NCBI GenBank assembly: GCA_017415485.1
Contig: JAFQGP010000122.1
Location: forward strand, 1-35,306
Direction of reading: 5' to 3'
Length of the DNA: 35,306 bases
From: Clostridia bacterium
GTDB lineage: Bacteria > Bacillota > Clostridia > Oscillospirales > CAG-272
How positions within the stretch are numbered: position 1 is the first letter of the stretch; each line of letters begins with the position of its first letter. The position numbers and the translations under genes were made by a program. Shown one piece after another: positions 1 to 7,914 of this stretch. Under the pieces are notes generated by a model. It was not told where the DNA came from. It did no database searches and was given only the letters and a program-made list of their open reading frames with translations.

Positions 1-887
1 TAAAGACCTTCAAGGTTACCGTTGTTGGTGCAGCCCCATACCTTGTACCAGCCTGCGTTGCCGGAAGTACCAACGTTACCGAAGATACCGCCAACGTCAG
101 TGCTTGCAGTACCGCCGCCGACTGTACCGTCCTTAGCGATGTAGGTATCTTCAAGCTTGATGTTACCGTTGTTTACGCAGCTGAATGCCTCGCCGCCGTT
201 CATACCCTTAGTATAACCGGTACGGGAGATAAAGCCGGCTGCAACGCCGCCGTTACCCTTAAGATAGATATCGCCGTTGTTTACACAGTTGTAAAGGTGA
301 ACAAGGTCGATGATACCTGCGAAACCGCCGGCTCTCTGCTTCTCGTCTGCGGTGGAGTCGATGTAGATCTTACCGTTGTTTACACAGTCGATGAACCAGC
401 ACTCTGCGGGAATACCGAGGGTAGAGTTGTTCTTGATATCTGCGGAGAAGCCACCGATATGCTTACCGTTACCCATAACGGTTACGTTTGCATTGTTGGT
501 GACCTTGGTTGCCTTGTAGCCTCTGGAGGAGGTAAGGCAGAATGCTGCTGCATCAGCGTCGGTGTAGTAGATCTCGCCCTTGATGGTGAGGTTCGATACT
601 TCGCCGGAGAAGTCAGCAAAGATGGGGTTGGTTACGGTGATGGTCTTGCCGTTACCATCAAGAATGCCCCAGAAAGGCTCTGCATATGTGCCTGCAAGAG
701 TGATGTCTGCTGCGAGATAGTACTTCGCGGTGGGCTCAGTAGCATCTGCGGCGGTGGAAACCATAGCCATAAATTCGTCTGCGGTATTGATTGCAGTACC
801 TTCGGGAGCTGCCGATGCGGGAATTACAAAGGAGCAAGCGGAGAGGAGCATCATAACGCAAAGGATGAATGAGAGTGTCTTACGCAT
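1..887 (-). CDS. Secreted beta-helix/GLUG-type repeat protein, N-terminal part (3' end outside window)
   Basis: The reading frame is open from the ATG at 885-887 to the window edge, so about 295 residues of the N-terminus are visible and the C-terminus is missing. It opens with a signal peptide (MRKTL, hydrophobic core, cleavage near PASAA at about residue 27). After that comes a leader like those of bacterial adhesins (INTADEFMAMV, then YLAADITL and FWGILDGNGKTI). This is followed by repeating turns with CVNNGxI and GGFAG/GGIFG motifs, the style of GLUG repeats in right-handed beta-helix surface proteins. The ribosome site AGAGG lies at 896-900. The protein is probably exported and wall- or membrane-bound; its ligand is unknown. 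The family assignment rests on motif style and is moderate; export is firm. Confidence 0.8.
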   Translation of the reverse strand, partial: MRKTLSFILCVMMLLSACSFVIPASAAPEGTAINTADEFMAMVSTAADATEPTAKYYLAADITLAGTYAEPFWGILDGNGKTITVTNPIFADFSGEVSNLTIKGEIYYTDADAAAFCLTSSRGYKATKVTNNANVTVMGNGKHIGGFSADIKNNSTLGIPAECWFIDCVNNGKIYIDSTADEKQRAGGFAGIIDLVHLYNCVNNGDIYLKGNGGVAAGFISRTGYTKGMNGGEAFSCVNNGNIKLEDTYIAKDGTVGGGTASTDVGGIFGNVGTSGNAGWYKVWGCTNNGNLEGL

Positions 888-944
888 AATTAATACCTCT
901 TTCGATAAATTTTTCATACCGTGGCAATCGATATGTTCGGCGTT

Positions 945-973
945 ATTATATACCATTTTTTCTTTTTTGTCAA
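945..973 (-). promoter_or_regulatory. Sigma-A promoter for the secreted repeat protein
   Basis: On the minus strand TTGACA (968-973) and TATAAT (945-950) are both perfect consensus hexamers separated by 17 bp. The start site would be near 938, giving a leader of about 50 nt before the ATG at 887. Confidence 0.85.
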
Positions 974-1008
974 GTCTTCCGAAGCTTTTTCGGAATTATA
1001 CCCAAATT

Positions 1009-1153
1009 CAACATCTGCCATTTGTGCACTATCACAATGGTAGATTTTACCCCATTTAAACGCCTTCCACACGCCTTTATAATGGTATATTTAGCCCTAT
1101 TTAAACGCTCTCTATACGCATTTACAAGGGTTGATTTTGTCATATTTAAACGC
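1009..1153 (-). repeat. Tandem array of degenerate 45-bp repeats
   Basis: The decamer ATTTAAACGC (GCGTTTAAAT on the minus strand) starts at 1054, 1099 and 1144, exactly 45 bp apart. Each copy is followed on the minus strand by a matching body of the type GGGTAAAATxTACCATT then a GTG-rich tail. A more decayed copy reaches back to about 1009. Because 45 is a multiple of three, the minus strand can be read as a 15-residue repeat (RLN...KxTIV), but no start with a ribosome site supports a protein. The array fills most of the 298-bp gap between the secreted protein and surE. Confidence 0.75.
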
Positions 1154-1178
1154 CCGCTATGCATCTGCGCAGCGGGCG
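1151..1178 (-). terminator. Rho-independent-type hairpin after surE
   Basis: CGCCCGCT (1151-1158) pairs with AGCGGGCG (1171-1178) around a 12-nt loop. On the minus strand it lies just past the surE stop and is followed by GTTTAAAT, a short T-rich tail. The hairpin is fused to the last copy of the 45-bp repeat, so it may have arisen from that array. Confidence 0.55.
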
Positions 1179-1185
1179 TTAATAT

Positions 1186-1899
1186 TTACTTCAGTTTTTC
1201 AAAAACCTTCATATCCGTTCTTGACCAGGTTATCGGGGTGATCGAAACATATCCCATATTGACCGCATCAAGGTCGACCTCCTTATTGCCCGTCAGCTCA
1301 AAGCAGACATAGGAGTGGGGCATATACATATCGTCACCGATAGGCTCGTATTCATCCGAAAAACGGACTCCGCCCTGGCGGGTTATCTCGATCCCCAGGA
1401 CCTCCTTCGTGGGGAAATTGACGTTCCATGTCTTGCAGAACGAGAACAGATCTTTCTCGACGAAATAATCGTAAACCCTGTCAAAATTTGCCTTGGCAGT
1501 CTCAAGCCCCTTTTTGCTTGCGGACACGGCAATTCCGTTGATCCCGTGCATTGCCGCCTCGGTGACCGCACCGGCGGTGCCCGAATAGTTGATATCGTGA
1601 CCAAGGTTCTGACCCTTGTTTACACCCGAAAGGACAAGATCGAATTTTTTGCCCAGACCCAGCACAGCAAAGCGCACACAGTCCGCAGGAGTGGAATAAA
1701 CGGAATATGCCTCAACCGCACCGGGATATTCAACCTTTTCAACCTTGAAAGCCTCGCGAAGCTCAACGCTCACGCTCTTTCCGCTCTTTTCCACGTTGGG
1801 CGCAAAAACGCTGACATCGCCGAGCTTCTGCGCCCAATCCACAAGCGCGCGTATACCCTCGGCTCCGATTCCGTCATCGTTTGTGATAAGTATTCTCAT
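1186..1899 (-). CDS. surE: SurE 5'/3'-nucleotidase
   Basis: 237 residues, the usual SurE length. The family removes phosphate from nucleoside 5'- and 3'-monophosphates in the cytoplasm using a divalent metal. The metal ligands are all visible: D8-D9 in ILITNDDG, S39 in KSGKS and N94 in SGVNKGQNLG, followed by the family signature YSGTAGA. An ATG two codons upstream (1905) is possible, but I prefer 1899. At 1899 the GAGG ribosome site sits 7 nt away and the ATG forms an ATGA overlap with the stop of the upstream DHH gene; at 1905 the spacing would be only 1 nt. It is the last gene of the operon running from 5883, and translational coupling is likely. Confidence 0.95.
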   Translation of the reverse strand: MRILITNDDGIGAEGIRALVDWAQKLGDVSVFAPNVEKSGKSVSVELREAFKVEKVEYPGAVEAYSVYSTPADCVRFAVLGLGKKFDLVLSGVNKGQNLGHDINYSGTAGAVTEAAMHGINGIAVSASKKGLETAKANFDRVYDYFVEKDLFSFCKTWNVNFPTKEVLGIEITRQGGVRFSDEYEPIGDDMYMPHSYVCFELTGNKEVDLDAVNMGYVSITPITWSRTDMKVFEKLK

Positions 1900-2876
1900 A
1901 TCCATCCCTCATTACTTTCTTTGTATTCTTTCAATTTTTGATCGGCTTCATCGAGAAGCTTGCGGATCTCGCTCTTCTTCAGAAGTGTAGCGCCGCTCGC
2001 GCAAGCGTGCCCTCCGCCGCGGTATTTTTCTGCTATATCATTGATAGTCACAAATCTCGAACGCAGACGCACGCGTATAGTGCCGTCGGAGTTGTCGATA
2101 AAGGCGATCCAGATAAGGCTGTCGCGTATCGAATCCATATAGGAAACGCTCGCGCTCGCTTTCTCGGCGGTCAACGCAAACCGCTCCTGCATCTTTGATG
2201 TGACGTGAATATAAGCCACGCCGTTTTCGGTTATCTTCATCTTATTATATACGTGCGCTTTGAACCTGAGCTGGTCAAAATCATCGATATAAAGATTTGC
2301 ATAAAGGCGATCGGTATTGATGCCAACTTCAAGTATCGCGCCGGCTGCTCGCATAGTGTCACCCGAAACACTGCGGAAACGGAATCTGCCCGAATCGGTG
2401 ACCATTCCCGTATAGATGAGAGTCGCCGCGCGCTCGTTGATCTTGAGCTGATCCTTGAACTCAAGATAAAACCTCGAGATCATTTCACACGTGGACGAGC
2501 TGTGCTCCTCGACCCAGTTGATCGAGCCGTAATCCTCGACAGGGATATGGTGGTCGATCTTGACGATCTCGCGGCAGAGCTTGTATTTCTGATTTGATAT
2601 TCTCTCTGATGTTGCCGTATCAACGACCACGGCAAGCGCATCTGCATAAAGCGAATCGTCAACGCTCTCCTCTTCGATATCAAGGAAGGCGAGGTAATCG
2701 CATTTTTGCCAATCGACGACGCGCACGTCCTTTTCGGGGAAGCTGAGGCGCAATATCTCGCAAAGTCCCTTCGACGAGCCGACGCAGTCACCGTCGGGGC
2801 GGATGTGTCGGAAGATGAATATGCGGTCATATTCCTTGATCTTTTCAAGGACCGCGCTCATAAGTTCTCTGCTCAT
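1896..2876 (-). CDS. DHH/DHHA1 phosphoesterase, copy B (NrnA-like)
   Basis: 326 residues. The N-terminal DHH domain has motif I with H24, D28 and D30 (HIRPDGDCVGS), motif II with D86 (VVDTA) and the DHH triad at 108-110. The C-terminal DHHA1 substrate domain has GGGHACASGA from residue 287. All catalytic residues are intact. NrnA-type enzymes are Mn-dependent and degrade nanoRNA, 3'-phosphoadenosine 5'-phosphate or cyclic-dinucleotide products; which of these applies cannot be read from the sequence. It overlaps both neighbours by ATGA (2873-2876 upstream, 1896-1899 downstream). It is a diverged tandem paralogue of the gene just upstream, so the two probably differ in substrate. Confidence 0.92.
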   Translation of the reverse strand: MSRELMSAVLEKIKEYDRIFIFRHIRPDGDCVGSSKGLCEILRLSFPEKDVRVVDWQKCDYLAFLDIEEESVDDSLYADALAVVVDTATSERISNQKYKLCREIVKIDHHIPVEDYGSINWVEEHSSSTCEMISRFYLEFKDQLKINERAATLIYTGMVTDSGRFRFRSVSGDTMRAAGAILEVGINTDRLYANLYIDDFDQLRFKAHVYNKMKITENGVAYIHVTSKMQERFALTAEKASASVSYMDSIRDSLIWIAFIDNSDGTIRVRLRSRFVTINDIAEKYRGGGHACASGATLLKKSEIRKLLDEADQKLKEYKESNEGWI

Positions 2877-3814
2877 TCTCCCACCTCCACAAGCTTATCG
2901 AGATCGGCAAGCATCTTCATTGCCTCTTCCCTGTCGGCAACAGTCGCGCCACTTGCCTTTTTATGACCGCCGCCGCCGTACTTCACTGCGATGGGGTTGA
3001 TGTTATATTTGCTCGAGCGTATCTCGCAAAGAACGCCCTCTTCGGTTTCGGTAAAGTTGACCCAAACGTCAACGCCGCGGATCTCCGCCATAGTTCCGAC
3101 CATTCCGCGCGAGATCGCAAACGTATCTGCACCCGTCGCCTTCGCCTCTTCGAGCGTTGTATAGATATAGGCAACCTTGTTAGCTGTAAATCTTATCTTC
3201 AGCACAAATTCAGCCTTGAGCCTGATATGCGCAAAATCGTCTGCATAAAGATTGCGGTAAATATCGTTAGTGTCAAATTCCTGTTCAAAAAGATACGCCG
3301 CGATGCGGAAGGTCTGCGATGATGTGGAATCATAGCGGAATCTGCCCGAATCGGTGATCATACCCGTATAAAGAGTTTTTGCCGCGAGAGAAGTCAAACG
3401 GAGACCGCTCTCCTTCGCGAACGCCGCAACAAGCCCCGCACAGCTTTCATAAGATGTGTCGGTCAGCTCGATATCCGCGATCTTTTCGCAGAAAATATGG
3501 TGGTCGATGCGGACGGTCTTCGCCGCAAGTGTATATCTTTCATCGCTGATAAGCGCCTTTGCAGAGGTATCGAGAATGATGGCAAGCGCGCCCTCATATA
3601 CCTCGTCGCCGATTTCATCCATCTTTGAGTGCGCCATAAACGAGTATCTCTTCGCGTGATCGCCGACGGTGTAGACCTTCTTTTCGGGGAAGTTTTCCTC
3701 GATGATGAGGCGCAGACCGATCTGGCTTCCCAGCGCATCTCCATCGGGATTCGAATGGCGATGAATAATTATTTTATCATAACGCAGGATCTCCTGCAGA
3801 ATTTCCTTAAACAT
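2873..3814 (-). CDS. DHH/DHHA1 phosphoesterase, copy A (NrnA-like)
   Basis: 313 residues counted from the ATG at 3812-3814; a TTG one codon earlier would add one residue but is unlikely. This ATG overlaps the upstream dNTPase stop as TGATG. The DHH domain carries H20, D24 and D26 (HSNPDGDALGS), D82 (ILDTS) and DHH at 104-106. The DHHA1 domain carries GGGGHKKASGA from residue 280. This copy matches the NrnA consensus (HxNPDGDAxGS) more closely than its downstream paralogue, so it is the better candidate for the oligoribonuclease/pAp-phosphatase role. Both copies have the same domain order and nearly equal length, indicating gene duplication. Confidence 0.92.
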   Translation of the reverse strand: MFKEILQEILRYDKIIIHRHSNPDGDALGSQIGLRLIIEENFPEKKVYTVGDHAKRYSFMAHSKMDEIGDEVYEGALAIILDTSAKALISDERYTLAAKTVRIDHHIFCEKIADIELTDTSYESCAGLVAAFAKESGLRLTSLAAKTLYTGMITDSGRFRYDSTSSQTFRIAAYLFEQEFDTNDIYRNLYADDFAHIRLKAEFVLKIRFTANKVAYIYTTLEEAKATGADTFAISRGMVGTMAEIRGVDVWVNFTETEEGVLCEIRSSKYNINPIAVKYGGGGHKKASGATVADREEAMKMLADLDKLVEVGE

Positions 3815-5013
3815 CAATCAAAATATCCTTTGTATTCTACTTTATAATCGCTTTCGGGGAAAAGGTGACGATGCAATTCAATGAAGTAATTGTCGGTCAT
3901 CCCTGCTATATAGTCAACAACGATCTGGTTCGGCTCGCTGTCCTCATAAGGAACAACGCGCTTGTAGTAAGACTTGTTGATATAGTCAATGTGGTGCGTA
4001 AAGATCGGCGACTCCCGATCATCACGCAGAAGGTCATCGAGCAGGCGCATATAAATATCGCGCATCATCGGCTTTGCGGTAATATCAAGCTTCGCGCGAG
4101 TTGCGGCACTTTCGTAGATCAGATTATAATTATCCCTCTTCGACGCCTTCAGCGCCTTGAAATGCTTCGAATCGAGCTTGATATAGGGCTTGCCGTAGCT
4201 GTTTTCAATGATATTTACCACGAGATTGTTGATGATCTCGGCATTGATCGAGCCGATATCTTCATTCACAAATGCATCCTCCGACACAACTTTGGCGCGC
4301 GCGGCGTCCTGGCGATCCTTTCCGAGATACGCGATTATATCCGCAAGACGAACAACGCATCCCTCAAGAGTTGTAGGGAACTGTGTGGACGCAAACTTGC
4401 GGTCAGTATAACAACGCTCTATTATCGCATCGAACTCGCCAAATCCGGAGATCTCCTGCGGAACATATTCCTCAAGCTCCATCTCACCATCGTGAAACGC
4501 TATGCCAGATAGTGTTTCAAGGCTGATATTCAGCGGAAACTGACAATCAAGCACGCGCACCGAGTGGATATTGTGCATAAAATGCCTTCCCGTGTGAGCA
4601 TAGTACAAGCCGTCAAGATATGCCTCTCCCGTGTGACCAAAGGGCGGATGTCCCATATCGTGACCGAGCGCGATCGCTTCGATCAGATCGAGATTAAGAT
4701 TCAGCGCAGCACCGATCGTTCTCGAAATTCGCGAAACGAGCTGAACGTGCAGGCTACGGCGCGTGATATCGTCATTTTTGATCAAGGAAAAGACCTGGGT
4801 TTTATCCGTATACCTATTATAATAGGGGCAATGCAATATCTTGTCGATATCGTGGACAAAGGGCGGCCGCCATACGCTTCCGACATCCTTTTTCAGGCTG
4901 TTACGCCTGGTAATATTTGAGTTTTCAAAACCCATTCTTTCAAAGCTGCCCGTTCTCTTCTCCGCCTCGATTCGGCGGGAAAGCGCGTCGGACAGCGATT
5001 CGTATTTTAACAT
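3814..5013 (-). CDS. dgt: HD-domain dNTP triphosphohydrolase (Dgt-like)
   Basis: 399 residues. Dgt-type enzymes split dNTPs into deoxynucleosides plus triphosphate. The HD metal site is clear: H89 in the RRSLHVQLVSR helix, H118-D119 within GHDMGHPPFGH (117-127), and D225 in VRLADIIAYLGKD. The N-terminal RRNSLKKDVGSVWRPPF region replaces the more usual RxxT start of the family, so substrate preference could differ. It is the second gene of the operon, 12 bp after the membrane protein, and its stop overlaps the next ATG by one base (TGATG at 3812-3816). It would supply deoxynucleosides while the DHH and SurE enzymes process short oligonucleotides and monophosphates. Confidence 0.92.
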   Translation of the reverse strand: MLKYESLSDALSRRIEAEKRTGSFERMGFENSNITRRNSLKKDVGSVWRPPFVHDIDKILHCPYYNRYTDKTQVFSLIKNDDITRRSLHVQLVSRISRTIGAALNLNLDLIEAIALGHDMGHPPFGHTGEAYLDGLYYAHTGRHFMHNIHSVRVLDCQFPLNISLETLSGIAFHDGEMELEEYVPQEISGFGEFDAIIERCYTDRKFASTQFPTTLEGCVVRLADIIAYLGKDRQDAARAKVVSEDAFVNEDIGSINAEIINNLVVNIIENSYGKPYIKLDSKHFKALKASKRDNYNLIYESAATRAKLDITAKPMMRDIYMRLLDDLLRDDRESPIFTHHIDYINKSYYKRVVPYEDSEPNQIVVDYIAGMTDNYFIELHRHLFPESDYKVEYKGYFD

Positions 5014-5025
5014 TATTTCACCGTT

Positions 5026-5883
5026 TTACTTTATTTTAATTGTAGACGCCCAATCGATGAAGTCGGATCTCAACTCAGAATAGTCCTTAACCTCGCAACC
5101 GAACTCAAAAAGGAAAAAGCTTTCGTCGCCCTTGACAAAGACAGTCATATAGCTTCTGATATCACCGGAGTTTGACTCGGCTTGATCCTCAACAAAGAAC
5201 AGCCCCGACTCCGATACAATATGCGCCTCCTTAGCAAAGTGACCGCTCGATTGCAGCACACCAAGGAACTGCTCCGCGTCCATCGCCTCGATCGTTACGT
5301 GATCAGCGTAACCGTACTCGTAAACAGCAACCGAGCAATCCTTCGAGCCAAAATAGTAGACCCCGTCTTCATATTTATCGCTGAAATTTGTTGTGAGAGT
5401 GATCTCAAATCCGTCACTGATAAAGCTTTTAGGCTGAACAAACAAGCTGTCCGCGGAGATGATCGCGCCGAAAACGATACCGATGATAACCGCAGCAGCA
5501 GTCAGAGCCAACCCCTTTCTGTTTTCGCGTGCTCGGTTAGAAAGCGTTTCTTCATCAGTCACACCGTTGAAGCGGAAGGGATTGCCAAGACCCGGGTTAT
5601 AGATGTTTTTTCCAACAAGCTCAACGTCTGTGTCGCCGGGAGAAATAAAGATCTTGTCTCCGCAATAATTTTTCATCACTTTCGACTCGCAAATTACGAA
5701 AAGATGTCGAGCTTCTTCGGAAATTGCAAAATCGATCGTTTCACCATTCGCAAGATCACCAATAAGTCGGCAAGGAATACCGTCAAGATCAACGTTGCCG
5801 CGCGCTTGATCCTCTATATAGACCTGCAGAACGGTAAAACATCCCGCAAAGCGTTTTTCTCTTGTCAAATATACCCTTCTCAT
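5026..5883 (-). CDS. Single-span membrane protein of unknown function
   Basis: 285 residues. I do not recognise a named family. Residues 1-120 form a soluble N-terminal domain with alternating beta-type segments (VYIEDQARGNVDLDG, KVMKNYCGDKIFISPGD). Residues 124-143 are one hydrophobic membrane helix. Residues 150-285 form a beta-rich outer or lumenal domain resembling small membrane-anchored lipocalin/PsbP-like folds in pattern only. There is no signal peptide, so the N-terminal domain should be cytoplasmic. A GGAGGT ribosome site sits at 5891-5896, 7 nt before the ATG. It heads the nucleotide operon, 12 bp before the dNTPase gene, but nothing in the protein points to nucleotide chemistry. 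Confidence 0.8.
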   Translation of the reverse strand: MRRVYLTREKRFAGCFTVLQVYIEDQARGNVDLDGIPCRLIGDLANGETIDFAISEEARHLFVICESKVMKNYCGDKIFISPGDTDVELVGKNIYNPGLGNPFRFNGVTDEETLSNRARENRKGLALTAAAVIIGIVFGAIISADSLFVQPKSFISDGFEITLTTNFSDKYEDGVYYFGSKDCSVAVYEYGYADHVTIEAMDAEQFLGVLQSSGHFAKEAHIVSESGLFFVEDQAESNSGDIRSYMTVFVKGDESFFLFEFGCEVKDYSELRSDFIDWASTIKIK

Positions 5884-5911
5884 AATTCAACCTCCAAGCG
5901 TCCTTCTTAAA

Positions 5912-5940
5912 AGTATATCATAATATTGAATGAAAGTCAA
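5912..5940 (-). promoter_or_regulatory. Sigma-A promoter of the nucleotide-metabolism operon
   Basis: Minus-strand TTGACT (5935-5940), a 17-bp spacer, then TATACT (5912-5917). It lies 28 bp upstream of the first gene of the five-gene operon ending at 1186. Confidence 0.8.
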
Positions 5941-5959
5941 TTCAAAATTCAAAAATTAT

Positions 5960-6001
5960 AAAAAAGGTCCCCGCCGCCCCGTTTGGGCGGCAGGGTTTTT
6001 T
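5960..6001 (-). terminator. Strong, probably bidirectional terminator
   Basis: GCCGCCC (5973-5979) pairs with GGGCGGC (5985-5991), extended by CCC/GGG past one mismatch (5969-5995). On the minus strand it ends in TTTTTT shortly after the stem, serving the gene ending at 6016. The plus strand also has six T (5996-6001). Confidence 0.85.
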
Positions 6002-6015
6002 CAAAAGGAAGATGA

Positions 6016-7878
6016 TTAATCTCTCTTCTTCATAATTAATGCGGTACCAAGGATCGCAATAAGAGCGATGCCCATGGATACTGCCGAACCGCAACCGGGA
6101 TCTTCAACATCAGGCTCGGTTGTTACATCGGGATCAGTAACCTCGGGAGCAGAGGTACCGGGAGTCGACTCGGTGGTAACATCGGGTTCCGAAGTACCGG
6201 GAGTAGGCTCGGTTGTGGTATCAACAGGTGTAGTGGTCACTACAGGCTCCTCGGTAGTCTCGGGAGGAGTAGTGGTTACAACACCCGTCGCAGGGATGCT
6301 TTCGGTGATCTTATTAGCGCAAAGAATGCAGAGGCGCTCACGCAGACCTTCAGTGGTAGCGGTGGGCTCCTTAACAGTATTCCAGCTTCCGTATACGTGG
6401 TCACCGGGAGTTCTCTTATAACCGCAAATATTACAATCTGCATCGCAGTTATTTTCAAAAGTATGTTCAGCAAAATCCTTCTTTTCGGAGCAACCGGAGC
6501 ATGCGTACCAGTGGCCGGTATTATCGGAAGACCAAGTACCTACCCAATGATGAGTGTGACCGATCGCAGGAGCAAGCAGAGCATTACATACTGTACAGAT
6601 CTGTGCAGTAGTCTCTGTGGGCTCGGGGCCGGGAGTATGCTTGGGTGCAGGGATCGCCTGCTGAACGCGGCTGATCTCTTTCTTACATACGGAACAGTAT
6701 ACAACGGAATCATATGTTCCGTTCGCACCGCAGTTTACGGGTTCTTTTCTGTTTTCCTCAACAGCCTTTGCAGGGGTGTGGGGAATAATTTCTGTTGTCT
6801 TGGTTTCAGACGAAAGAACTTTATTACATGTAGCGCAACGAACAACGCTTACATATGATCCGCCCTTTGTACAGGTGGCTGCGACAACATTCTCAGTTAC
6901 GGGATTCATCTCAATGTGATCGGCGATAGGAAGTTCACTCGTCTTCTTATCCATCTGAATTCCGCAAACCTTGCACTTGTAAATTTCAACTATCGAACCT
7001 TTTTTAAGACAAGTTGCATCTGTAACAGTAACTTCAGGGGTTCCGGCTACGTGGTCACCCTTTTCGCCAGTCTTTTTAGTGCGGCTTACTTCTTTTGAAC
7101 AAAGTGTGCAATAAACAACAGAATCATATGTTCCGGCATTCTTACAATCGCCTGCTTTTTCATTTTCCTTTACAGCAGTGCCGGGTGTGTGTTTATCATT
7201 AGGGGGAACTACTATTGTCTTAGAAGATATCACATTTGAGCATACTGTGCATCTTACAACTTCATCGTATGAACCGACGTTTGTGCAAGTTGCAGGTACT
7301 TCATTTTCTTTTTTTGCGGTGCCGGGAACGCATTTGTGATCTGCGTCCATAACCTTAATTGTTGTTGAGGCATTATTGATTTTGAAATCTTTTGCCGAAA
7401 CGCCGTCAACCTTCTTGACTATATTGCTTTGTGTAGTATTTACATCAACTACAGTAGATGTGCCGCTTGCAACCCCTTCGTTCGCCTTAAACTTAAGAGT
7501 GATCAACTTTCCTGTATTGGTGTAGATCTTGGGGCTTGCTTGCGAGATAACGTCAAAGGAACCAATTACTATGATAATTTTTCCTTGATCTGCTTTAACG
7601 CTTGAATTTACAGTAATGAGACTTTTGTCAAAAATACTTGTGTCTGTAGAATAGTCTACGTAGGTCAGAACCGAAGAATCATACGTGACTACGGCTTTTA
7701 ACCAGCAAATACCGGTATTCTCGGTAACCTCTACTATAATTGTAAACTCGGTATTTGCAGATACAGTGGGAGCCGAAGCCCCCACTGCATAAGTCAGTTT
7801 ATTCGATTCAGCGGATGCTGACAACGATAGAGCAACTACGAGACACAATGTAAAGAATATCGAAATAACCTTTTTCAT
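6016..7878 (-). CDS. Surface-anchored protein: cohesin-like domain, CxxC modules, Thr/Pro linker, C-terminal membrane anchor
   Basis: 620 residues. There is a signal peptide with cleavage after ASA at 23. Residues about 25-170 look like a cohesin fold (VSANTEFTIIVEV, then AVVTYDSSVLTYV, then GKLITLKFKAN), the domain that binds dockerins in cellulosome-type assemblies. Residues 178-530 hold about nine CxxC mini-modules. The first five repeat every 45 or so residues as a Cys-x-x-G-x-Y/V...CxxC unit preceded by HTPGT. Residues 530-590 are a TTP/EVTT-rich linker. The tail has a GCGS motif (C596), one hydrophobic helix and KKRD, a cell-envelope sorting layout. No LPXTG is present. A ribosome site AAGGAG lies before the ATG, 36 bp after the larger partner gene, so the two are very likely cotranscribed. 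The function of the CxxC modules is unknown; zinc binding or disulfides are both possible. Confidence 0.85.
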   Translation of the reverse strand: MKKVISIFFTLCLVVALSLSASAESNKLTYAVGASAPTVSANTEFTIIVEVTENTGICWLKAVVTYDSSVLTYVDYSTDTSIFDKSLITVNSSVKADQGKIIIVIGSFDVISQASPKIYTNTGKLITLKFKANEGVASGTSTVVDVNTTQSNIVKKVDGVSAKDFKINNASTTIKVMDADHKCVPGTAKKENEVPATCTNVGSYDEVVRCTVCSNVISSKTIVVPPNDKHTPGTAVKENEKAGDCKNAGTYDSVVYCTLCSKEVSRTKKTGEKGDHVAGTPEVTVTDATCLKKGSIVEIYKCKVCGIQMDKKTSELPIADHIEMNPVTENVVAATCTKGGSYVSVVRCATCNKVLSSETKTTEIIPHTPAKAVEENRKEPVNCGANGTYDSVVYCSVCKKEISRVQQAIPAPKHTPGPEPTETTAQICTVCNALLAPAIGHTHHWVGTWSSDNTGHWYACSGCSEKKDFAEHTFENNCDADCNICGYKRTPGDHVYGSWNTVKEPTATTEGLRERLCILCANKITESIPATGVVTTTPPETTEEPVVTTTPVDTTTEPTPGTSEPDVTTESTPGTSAPEVTDPDVTTEPDVEDPGCGSAVSMGIALIAILGTALIMKKRD

Positions 7879-7914
7879 TGTTTCTCCTTATTAAGTTAGT
7901 TGCAGAATAGTTAA

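Noticed and set aside
297..872. Plus-strand open frame over the first secreted protein
   Set aside because: Shadow of the minus-strand gene; no ribosome site and no recognisable domain.
970..1164. 64-codon minus-strand frame with a 15-residue repeat
   Set aside because: It follows from the 45-bp repeat array; no ribosome site and it ends within surE's terminator region.
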